Below are positions 57,245-64,000 of a stretch of DNA of 64,000 bases, piece after piece. Origin of the DNA: Aliamphritea spongicola (GTDB lineage Bacteria; Pseudomonadota; Gammaproteobacteria; Pseudomonadales; Balneatricaceae); the NCBI GenBank assembly GCA_024347235.1, contig AP025283.1, positions 1,116,001-1,180,000 of the forward strand, written 5' to 3'. A program made the position numbers and the translations under genes. Under the pieces are notes generated by a model. That model saw only the letters and a program-made list of their open reading frames with translations, did no database searches and was not told the DNA's origin. Position 1 is the first letter of the stretch. The number at the start of each line of letters is the position of its first letter.

Positions 57245-58229
57245 GCGAACTCCAGTGTTGTCTGAACTGCTGCTAGAATGTCGGCCGTGTTGGGCATATA
57301 TTGCTGCTCAAGCTTGTAGTAAGGCATGACGGTGTCGTAACCGGTCACACGCTGTACCGGTGCTTTGAGGCTGAGCAGGGCTCTTTCTGCAATGGTGGCA
57401 GAAATTTCAGCGCCGACTGCGCAGCTTTGGGGCTTCGTGGATAATCACACACCGGCCGGTTTTAGCCACAGAAGAGAGAATGGTGTCGTGATCCAGCGGA
57501 TTCATACAGGCAACATCGATGACTTCACATTCGATGTTCTGTTCTTTAAGGGTGTCAGCTGCTTCAAGGGTTTCTTTAATCATGGCGCCCCAGCTCACCA
57601 GAGTGATGTCGTTACCTTCCCGGAGGGTGAAGCAGGTATCCAGTGGCAAGGCCTGGCCATTATCTTCTACGGGCTGTGCACTGAGCCGGTAGATTCGCTT
57701 GGGCTCAAGAAAAACTACCGGGTCAGGATTGCGGATTGCTGCCAGCAGGAGGCCGTATGCACGGGCGGGGATGAAGGGATCACAACCCTGATGCCCGGAA
57801 TATGCGCCAGCAGTGCCTCTGTGCTTTCTGAATGATGCTCCGGAGCGTGAATACCACCACCGAAAGGCGCGCGGATGACCATCGGGCAACTGAGGCGTCC
57901 CCGGGTGCGGTTACGCATCCGTGCACCATGGCAGATCAGTTGCTCCATGGTTGGGAAGATGAATCCCATGAACTGAATTTCAGCAACCGGTTTTAATCCC
58001 TGAGTAGCCATACCGATGCTCACGCCGGCAATCATGTTTTCTGCAAGAGGTGTATCGAGTACCCGTTTTAGTCCAAATGCTTCACGAAGGCCTACCGTGG
58101 CCCGGAAGACACCGCCGTTAGTACCAACGTCTTCTCCCAGTACGATAACGGTTTCGTCTTTTGCATTTCAGACATCAGTGCCAGGTTGACGGCTTCTACC
58201 ATGGTAACGTTATGGATTTCATGACTCAT
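57241..58229 (-). CDS. bkdA2: Branched-chain 2-oxoacid dehydrogenase E1 beta (frameshifts)
   Basis: About 325 residues. It starts MSHEIHNVTMVEAVNLALMSEM, followed after repair by VIVLGEDVGTNGGVFRATVGL and AENMIAGVSIGMATQGLKPVAEIQFMG, given here in part. Next are IRAPFGGGIHAPEHHSESTEA and VFLEPKRIYR. It pairs with E1 alpha to decarboxylate branched-chain 2-oxoacids with thiamine diphosphate. The stop TGA at 57241 overlaps the E2 start; the start overlaps the E1 alpha stop by 11 bases. Frames break near 58165, 57785 and 57420. Confidence 0.94.
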
Positions 58230-59309
58230 GATGTGATCCTCCCGTCATCGCTTTAATGGTTGCGCTGGTACGTTGTTCCTGAAGTGCTTTAGGCAGTTCT
58301 GCATAGAGGTAATCAAAGATGCTTTCTACCGGCTGGGTATCCATGTTCAGATACGTATCAACCTGATCCTGAATGATTTGCTGAACTTCATTCAGCCAGG
58401 CCTGTTCCTGAACTTCGTCCCACCATCCGTTCGCAACCAGATAGTTCTGTAAGCGTTTAACCGGTTCTTTTGCCAGGCTGCTTTGAGCTCATCGTTGTGA
58501 CGGTATCGGGTCGCATCATCAGCGGTTGTATGATCGCTCAGCCGATAACTGATGGCTTCAATAAGCGTGGCGCCTTTACCGTCGCGGGCATGCTTCAGTG
58601 CATCTGCCATTGCTTCGTGAATGGCGATGACATCATTACCGTCAATTTGCTCACACCGGATGCCTGCCCCGAGACCTTTTTGTGCCAGTGTTTCAGCGCC
58701 GCACTGAATGCTTCTGGGTACAGAAATAGCCCACTGATTGTTATTTACGAAAAACACCACCGGTAATTGCCAGGCACCTGCAAGGTTAAGGGCTTCCATA
58801 AAGTCGCCTTTAGAGGTAGCGCCGTCACCACAAAAGGTGACCGCGACGCGTTTTTCTCCGCGAATTTTGAATGCGGTTGCTACCCCTGTGGCATGCAGGC
58901 TTTGAGTGGCAATCGGAACCGCGTTGGGAAAATCTTCTCCGTAGCCGGGAGAAGCACTGCCCCGCTCATCACCGCCCCAGTAGTTAAGAATGTCGAGTAT
59001 CTCTGCACCACGGATTATTTGCAGAGAGTGATTGCGGTAATAGGGGACCAGTACGTCGCCCTGCTGCATGAGTTCTCCGCTGACCGCATCCATGGCCTCT
59101 GCGCCCAGCATTGAAGGGTAGGTCCCCATCTGTCCTGTGCGCTGCAGAGCAATGATTTTAGTGTCAAGTTGCCGTGCGAGTACCATATTGCGGTAGTAGC
59201 TTTGCAGGGTTTCGGGCTGTCTGGCCCAGCCAGGCAGTTCTGCTACCGGGGTGCCCTGTTCGTCCAGAAAACGGCGAAACTGTATCTCGCCCTGATATAC
59301 CTGTGTCAT
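58219..59309 (-). CDS. bkdA1: Branched-chain 2-oxoacid dehydrogenase E1 alpha (one frameshift)
   Basis: Thiamine-diphosphate-binding subunit, about 363 residues. The ATG at 59309 follows AGGAG. Motifs: YRNMVLARQLDTKIIALQRTGQMGTYPS, YYRNHSLQIIRG, and the TPP signature VTFCGDGATSKGDFMEALNLAG with FFVNNNQWAISVP. YRLSDHTTADDATRYR precedes a frame break near 58475, after which PVKRLQNYLVANGWWDE continues. It is second in the operon after leucine dehydrogenase, with a 21-base gap. Confidence 0.95.
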
Positions 59310-59330
59310 CTGCTGCACTCCTGTAGGGTT

Positions 59331-60376
59331 TCAGGCTGCCTGAAAGTGACCCGAATCTGCCTGTTGAATAATCTCTGATGCACGCTGATCCGCTACATCA
59401 CTGATAACCTGATTGCTTTGTCTGGCCTCCATGTACAGGTCTGATAACGTGTCAAAAATTCCGGCTATTTTGGATTCGATGGCAACGTCAGACTGCTGTT
59501 GATAACGCATGGCAACAAACATCAAACCACCGGCATTAATGACGTAGTCCGGTGCGTACAGTATGTTTCGCTGCTTTAATTGCAGGCCTGTTTCAGGTGT
59601 CTCTAACTGGTTGTTTGCAGAGCCGGCAATGCTGTTACAGCGTAACCGGGGTAGGGTATCGGCATTGATTACTGCTCCCAGTCCACATGGACTGAATACG
59701 TCGCAATTCACATCGTAGATCTCTTCAGGCCTGCAAATTGCTGCATTGAGTTGTTGCCTGGCCTGCAGCATCTTGTTGTCATCAATATCTGTAACGGTCA
59801 GATGGGCACCGGCCTGATGAAGCCGGTAAGCCAGATTAAGGCCAACATGACCAAGGCCCTGGATGGCGATGTGTCTTCCTTTCAGAGAGTCACTTCCGGT
59901 GGTGTATTGCAGATTTGCCCGGATACCGGCAAAGACGCCTCTGGCGGTTGCGGGAGAAGGGTCTCCCATATGTTGTGTGCATGATACATAGGATGTCTGA
60001 GTGGCGATGTCATCCATGTCATCCACCAGAGTACCGCTGTCCATGGCGGTAATATACTGACCGCTGAGGCTGTCAATGGCGTGGCCAAAGCTGCGCATCA
60101 GAGCATGCCGGTCTTTAAGGTTGCCCGGTCGGATGATAACGGCTTTGCCGCCACCAAATGGCAGCCCGGCTAAAGCTGCCTTATAGCTCATACCTTTTGC
60201 CAGCCGGATAGCATCCGTGATGGCATCATCGTCTGTACCGTAGGGAATAAACCGGCAGCCGCCGAGGGCCGGGCCGCGTACTGTGCTGTGAATAGCAACA
60301 ACGGCTCGTAATTCGGTGCTAGGGTCGCTGAAAAATGCAGTTGTTCCAGCGCGTCGGTTTCCATTTGTTTAAACAT
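59331..60376 (-). CDS. Leucine/valine dehydrogenase (one frameshift)
   Basis: NAD-dependent amino-acid dehydrogenase, about 348 residues. It converts Leu, Ile or Val to the 2-oxoacid used by the bkd complex next door. The ATG at 60376 follows GGAGGATCCC. One T restored near 60335 gives DPSTELRAVVAIHSTVRGPALGG. The catalytic lysines lie in AKGMSYKAALAGLPFGGGKAVI. TAMDSGTLVDDMDDIA and the NAD motif AIQGLGHVGLNLAYRL follow. Such genes start bkd operons in marine gammaproteobacteria. The exact amino acid preferred is not shown by sequence. Confidence 0.92.
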
Positions 60377-60812
60377 GACGGGATCCTCCGTACGCATAAA
60401 ACTTTGGAAATTCCTGGTTGAACTGATAAATCAACCGGAACTGAATTTACTAGCGTTTAATAATTGGATAGCACAGGATTCAGTAAAGTTCAGCTGACAA
60501 TTGTTTATTTTATATACTGTTTTTATGTGAGACACGATAAACCCCCGCACCGTGCTGCTTTCAGGGAAATATAAAAATGATCATTATGGCAGTTAAAACT
60601 GAGATGCAGAGAAGACGGTGAATCTATAAAGCGGTATATTTTTGTTGTGCGCTAACCTAACCGTTTAATCAGACTGTGGTTATCCTTTTCGGGAATATCT
60701 TAAGAATTATATAATCACAGGGGTTTGTAATCGCTAACATTCATGTTTGCGGCGAATGTACAGAGCTGTATAATTCGGTCACAAATAGCATCAGGGCCTG
60801 GTTGATTTCATA
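60377..60812. other. Divergent intergenic region before the L,D-transpeptidase gene
   Basis: About 435 AT-rich bases between two divergent genes. No gene is seen. A good -10-like TATAAT is at 60710-60715 on the plus strand, with only a weak -35 upstream. No Lrp or BkdR gene is adjacent. Confidence 0.4.
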
Positions 60813-62048
60813 ATGATACGAAGATTTATTAATCAAGGAGCGTCGTTGCGACGCAGTGTCAGTTTACTGACCTTTTGTGCTTGTTTTTCAACGTCACTGG
60901 TTGCAGATGAGATTACTTATGCTGATCAGACACTGGACCGCGAAACATTATTGTTATCGAGCCTGGGTGACTTGCAGCAAAACCAGTTGAACGGTGCTGT
61001 TGATAAGCTGAAGACGCTGATAGATGAGCAGCCTGATTTCCGTCTGGCCCAGCTTATTTATGCTGATCTGATGGCTGCACAGGGAGCCCCGCTGAGCACT
61101 GTTGGTAATAATAAAACAGATGCTGATGCCAAAGCTTTGAGCGGGCTTATTAAAGAAGCCAAGGCGCGGGTGAATATTGCATCGGTTCGTCCTGATACCG
61201 GACTGATTCCTTCCAGCCTGATCAAAATGTCTGACGATCAGGAACATGTCATTGTTATTGATATATCCAGTTCCCGCTTATATCTGTTTGAAAATCAACA
61301 GGGCATTCCCGTTTTAATCAAAGATTATTATGTGTCGTATGGTCGCGGCGGGGTTAATAAGCGTGTTCGGGGCGATTTAAAAACGCCACTGGGTGTATAT
61401 TTTACAACCGGCAGGCTGACTGATGAGCAATTGCCAGCCCGTTATGGTTCAGGTGCATTACCAATTAACTATCCGAATGTCTGGGATGTTCGCCACGGTT
61501 ATAACGGCAGCGGTATCTGGTTGCACGGATCTCCAAAAGATACTTTCAGCCGCCCACCGCAGGCAAGTGAAGGTTGTGTTTCATTAACGAATGAACATTT
61601 CGCTGAGCTGGATGGCATTATTGACTTTAATGCGACCCCGGTACTGTTGGGCACCAGTTTTGAATGGATCGATCAGCAAAACTGGCTGGAAAAGCAGGAA
61701 GAGTTGATTCGGGTTGTGAATAACTGGCGGGATGACTGGCAAAGTCTGGATACAGATAAATTTGTCAGCCATTATTCCCGTGATTTTGATAACGGTAAAG
61801 AAGACTATAAGCGTTTCGTTGCCCATAAACGCCGGGTAAATGCGGCGAAATCTTTTATTGATGTGGATATCGACAACCTGAGTTTATATCAGTATCCGGA
61901 TCAGCCAGATTTATTAGTTGCATCGTTTGAGCAAAGTTACAGCAGTAATAACTATAACGGTGACAGCATTAAGCGTCAGTATTGGGTGAAGCAGGACGGC
62001 AAATGGAAAATTGCTTATGAAGGTGCTCCCGGCAAAGGGATACCATAG
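60813..62048 (+). CDS. Periplasmic L,D-transpeptidase with a C-terminal NTF2-like domain
   Basis: A 411-residue protein, frame intact. Signal peptide SVSLLTFCACFSTSLVADE. A helical region follows, then the YkuD domain: VIVIDISSSRLYLFENQQG, GDLKTPLGVYFTTG, and the active site IWLHGSPKDTFSRPPQASEGCVSLTNEH with catalytic Cys. The motif SEGC in place of SHGC is common in the YafK-like branch. The C-terminal stretch (VVNNWRDDWQSLDTDKFVSHYS and YWVKQDGKWKIAYEG) resembles NTF2/Cds6-type domains. L,D-transpeptidases make or cut 3-3 peptidoglycan links or lipoprotein attachments; which applies is not known. Confidence 0.87.
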   Translation: MIRRFINQGASLRRSVSLLTFCACFSTSLVADEITYADQTLDRETLLLSSLGDLQQNQLNGAVDKLKTLIDEQPDFRLAQLIYADLMAAQGAPLSTVGNNKTDADAKALSGLIKEAKARVNIASVRPDTGLIPSSLIKMSDDQEHVIVIDISSSRLYLFENQQGIPVLIKDYYVSYGRGGVNKRVRGDLKTPLGVYFTTGRLTDEQLPARYGSGALPINYPNVWDVRHGYNGSGIWLHGSPKDTFSRPPQASEGCVSLTNEHFAELDGIIDFNATPVLLGTSFEWIDQQNWLEKQEELIRVVNNWRDDWQSLDTDKFVSHYSRDFDNGKEDYKRFVAHKRRVNAAKSFIDVDIDNLSLYQYPDQPDLLVASFEQSYSSNNYNGDSIKRQYWVKQDGKWKIAYEGAPGKGIP

Positions 62049-62067
62049 GTCTTTACAGATAGTATTT

Positions 62068-62094
62068 AAAACCACGTAATTTACGTGGTTTTTA
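62068..62094 (+). terminator. Terminator between the L,D-transpeptidase and DsrE-like genes
   Basis: Stem AAAACCACGTAA / TTACGTGGTTTT with a short loop and T run, overlapping the end of the convergent gene. Confidence 0.9.
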
Positions 62095-62538
62095 TGGGCG
62101 TACGTAAATATATCCTTGCTGTTGTAAAGCAACGATAGCAGGTAATCCTGCCTGAACCCGGTCTTCAGCTTCTGCACCGTATATATCATCAATTGTTTTG
62201 TTATAAGCGTCGAGTGTATTCCCACAGAATAATAACTGTGCACCTTCCAGTCTGATGGTATCAAGGAGGATTTGTTTCGCTTCATCTTCACTGGCGGAAA
62301 GGAAGTATTCCAGGGTATCACCGTGAATCATAACTTTAAGGTCTATGTTCTCTTCACCAACGGCGGCAAGGTGATTGCTTATATTTGTGAAGGTGGCATT
62401 TATGCGGGAAGCTTCAGAATAATTTATATGATAAATGACTTTTTGGGGTGGGTAAGTTTGTTCAGCAAAGCTGGTATTAATGGTTATGCTGACCAGTAAT
62501 ACAGCGGCTGTAAGGATGCGGTACAGAAAGATAGACAT
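62092..62538 (-). CDS. Secreted DsrE-like protein
   Basis: 148 residues, frame intact. A signal peptide (FLYRILTAAVLLVSITINTSFA) precedes a DsrE/DsrF-type fold: KVIYHINYSEASRINATFTNISNHL, VMIHGDTLEYFL and GAQLLFCGNTLDAYNKTIDDIYGA. The single Cys in LLFCGNTL sits where the sulfur-carrier Cys of DsrE-like proteins lies. Periplasmic members of this family are common but uncharacterised. Confidence 0.75.
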   Translation of the reverse strand: MSIFLYRILTAAVLLVSITINTSFAEQTYPPQKVIYHINYSEASRINATFTNISNHLAAVGEENIDLKVMIHGDTLEYFLSASEDEAKQILLDTIRLEGAQLLFCGNTLDAYNKTIDDIYGAEAEDRVQAGLPAIVALQQQGYIYVRP

Positions 62539-62589
62539 AAAAACCGATAGTTTCGTTAAAAATATAACGAATAGCCTATCGGTTTTTAC
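62539..62589 (-). terminator. Terminator after the OmpA-domain gene
   Basis: Outer arms AAAACCGATAG / CTATCGGTTTTT enclose an inner hairpin TTCGTTA / TAACGAA. It lies between the OmpA-domain stop and the DsrE-like start, both on the minus strand. Confidence 0.85.
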
Positions 62590-62598
62590 TGTCAGGAA

Positions 62599-63219
62599 TT
62601 ACTGGCTAACAGTAACCTTGTTCTGACCTTCGATTACAACTTCTACACGACGGTTAGCGCGCAGGCAGCTGATCTGGCTAGCGCCTGATTCAGCACAAGT
62701 GCGAACAGGGTCTGCTTCACCGTAGTGGTGAGAAACGATGTTAGAAGTGCTAACACCTGCATTAGTCAGTGCAGCTTCTACCGCTTTAACACGACGCTCA
62801 GACAGCGCGTTGTTGTAGTTGTTGCTACCGATATCATCGGTGTAACCGCTTAAACGGATTGCATCCAGCTTTTCCAGAGAGTTCGCGTAGTTAGCGATGT
62901 CACTAACGGAATCTACTTTAGAGCTGTCAAAAGCGAAGTTAACAACAAATGATTTAGTTTCAGAAACCATCATCACTTTAGTTTTTGGCTCTTCTTTAGC
63001 CATAACTTTTGGTGCTGGTTCTGGTGCCGGTTCTGCGCCACAGTCAACAGTACGGTCTTCAGCTTTGAACTCGGAAATCTGCCAGCATTCACCGGCGCTT
63101 GTTTTCCAGTTAGTGTCAGAAGAGTTTACTGCGTAACCAGTATGATCGTTGTGTGCCTGGGCAACACCGGAAAGGCCCATTGCTGTGATTAAACCAGCGC
63201 ACAGTGCAAGCTTTTTCAT
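62599..63219 (-). CDS. OmpA-domain outer-membrane protein
   Basis: 206 residues, frame intact. Signal peptide KLALCAGLITAMGLSGVAQA. A short unstructured region with paired cysteines (ECWQISEFKAEDRTVDCG) and a Pro/Ala/Glu linker leads to the OmpA C-terminal peptidoglycan-binding domain: FVVNFAFDSSKVDSVSDI, IRLSGYTDDIGSNNYNNALSERRVKAV (given in part) and CLRANRRVEVVIEG. Without a beta-barrel it is a periplasmic linker protein. Codon use looks highly expressed (strong, uniform codons). Confidence 0.88.
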   Translation of the reverse strand: MKKLALCAGLITAMGLSGVAQAHNDHTGYAVNSSDTNWKTSAGECWQISEFKAEDRTVDCGAEPAPEPAPKVMAKEEPKTKVMMVSETKSFVVNFAFDSSKVDSVSDIANYANSLEKLDAIRLSGYTDDIGSNNYNNALSERRVKAVEAALTNAGVSTSNIVSHHYGEADPVRTCAESGASQISCLRANRRVEVVIEGQNKVTVSQ

Positions 63220-63355
63220 TGTTATACGTCCTTATGAGAGATCAAATAAAATCGGGTACATAATAAACCGCTATGTATACCAGATTAACCTGAACAGCAG
63301 CTAAATTTGTCCAAATTTGCCTCGAAAAACAGCCACTATTACTGCGTCAAGCAGC

Positions 63356-63653
63356 TTATGGTAATACTTTTTATACGGTTTGACTACTACCCGCTCGTAT
63401 ACCCCCTGGTGCAGATAAGGGTCATCGTTAGCCCATTCCTGCGCTGATTCCAGGGAATTAAACTCTGCGACAACCAGACTGCCGGTAAAACCGGCAGGGC
63501 CCGGTCTTCGCTGTCGATAGCTGGGTGAGGCCCGGCAATAAGAAGACGGCCTTCATCTTTAAGTGCAATCAGACGCTCGAGATGCGCAGGGCGGGCTGCC
63601 ATGCGCTGATCAAGTGTATTGGGTTTGTCTTCGCTGATGATTGCGTAAAACAT
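63356..63653 (-). CDS. yciI: YciI family protein (frameshifts)
   Basis: About 99 residues. It starts [35 protein letters not shown], shown in part as family evidence, and continues [16 protein letters not shown]. After a repair near 63500 come [27 protein letters not shown] and [14 protein letters not shown], the latter restored by one A near 63370. YciI is a small dimeric protein with a ferredoxin-like fold and a catalytic-looking His/Asp pair. The function is unknown. It neighbours yciB as in E. coli. Confidence 0.88.
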
Positions 63654-63665
63654 GTTCTGAATTCC

Positions 63666-64000
63666 TCAGTCGCTGTTTGTAGACTCGGTTTCGATGTGTT
63701 TGGAGATGTAAAACCCTTGCAACAGAATGAACAGGAAGGTGAGTCCCATCATGCCAAAGAGTTTAAAGTTCACCCAGGTTTCTTCATCCATAGTAAAGGC
63801 GACAAAGAGGTTGAGAGCTCCCAGGACAATATAGAAAACAACCCAGGCGTAATTAAGCTGGCGCCAGGCATACTGGGGTAACTGTATTGCGCTTTGCATC
63901 AGGCGCTGGATGATGGTTTTGTCGCCAATATACTGGCTGCCAAGGAAGGCGACAGCAAATAACCAGGTAACTACGGTTGGTTTCCACTGAATAAAGGTCT
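63666..64000 (-). CDS. yciB: Septation-associated membrane protein YciB (cut by window end)
   Basis: The C-terminal 110 residues of YciB (formerly IspZ), a polytopic inner-membrane protein linked to cell-envelope synthesis. Visible: FIQWKPTVVTWLFAVAFLGSQYIGDKTII, shown in part, and LPQYAWRQLNYAWVVFYIVLGALNLFVAF, then WVNFKLFGMMGLTFLFILLQGFYI. The start lies beyond 64000. It precedes yciI by 12 bases. Confidence 0.93.
   Translation of the reverse strand, partial: TFIQWKPTVVTWLFAVAFLGSQYIGDKTIIQRLMQSAIQLPQYAWRQLNYAWVVFYIVLGALNLFVAFTMDEETWVNFKLFGMMGLTFLFILLQGFYISKHIETESTNSD

Overview
The window is chromosomal DNA from a marine-type gammaproteobacterium. The 16S sequence, the P. aeruginosa-style rpoE-mucA-rseC-mucD cluster, the rodZ-hisS-yfgM-bamB-der block and the lepA-lepB-DUF4845-rnc-era-recO-pdxJ-acpS string all point to the Pseudomonadales/Oceanospirillales side of the class. 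My best guess is an Oceanospirillaceae-like organism; the genus cannot be set from reading alone. I see no phage, insertion sequence, integron or CRISPR array.

Layout: (1) 1-4830: end of rodZ, then hisS, yfgM, bamB, der. (2) 4870-10710: an rRNA operon with two promoters, boxA sites, 16S, a lone tRNA-Ile(GAT), 23S and 5S, followed by decaying copies of the 5S tail and its terminator (to about 10945). (3) 11083-20173: an accessory stretch with a PAS-GGDEF-EAL protein, a thioredoxin-like protein, an isochorismatase-family hydrolase, a DUF3524/GTDC1-like glycosyltransferase, an M20D amidohydrolase, an EamA transporter with a divergent AraC regulator, and an uncharacterised ATP-grasp protein. (4) 20578-33331: sdhE-ygfX, nadB, and the divergent sigma-E operon running on into lepA-lepB-rnc-era-recO-pdxJ-acpS. 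(5) 33490-41785: cysM, relA, mazG, a small unknown gene, ppc, adk. (6) 42271-46501: an aapJQMP-type amino-acid ABC transporter. (7) 46632-51150: hemH, rlmB, ackA, a short phosphotransacetylase, hinT. (8) 51265-55998: the yeaG-yeaH-spoVR stress operon. (9) 56096-60376: leucine dehydrogenase plus the branched-chain 2-oxoacid dehydrogenase E1alpha-E1beta-E2 operon. (10) 60813-64000: an L,D-transpeptidase, a DsrE-like protein, an OmpA-domain protein, yciI and yciB (cut by the window end).

Functional links: sigma-E, its anti-sigma factor, RseC and the MucD protease form an envelope-stress unit that also reads towards signal peptidase and rnc-era. RelA lies in the same window as an rRNA operon whose promoters have GC-rich discriminators typical of ppGpp control. 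Leucine dehydrogenase and the bkd complex together degrade Leu/Ile/Val to acyl-CoAs.

Two points matter most. First, most protein genes, including essential ones such as hisS, era and adk, carry one or more apparent frameshifts. In every case I worked through base by base, adding one or two bases, usually in a homopolymer run, restores the expected protein. I read these as base-loss errors in the sequence, so each gene is listed over its full reconstructed span. Second, the anti-sigma factor gene is unusual: a complete MucA/RseA-like protein runs straight into a MucB/RseB C-terminal domain, and the RseB lipid-sensing domain has no gene here.
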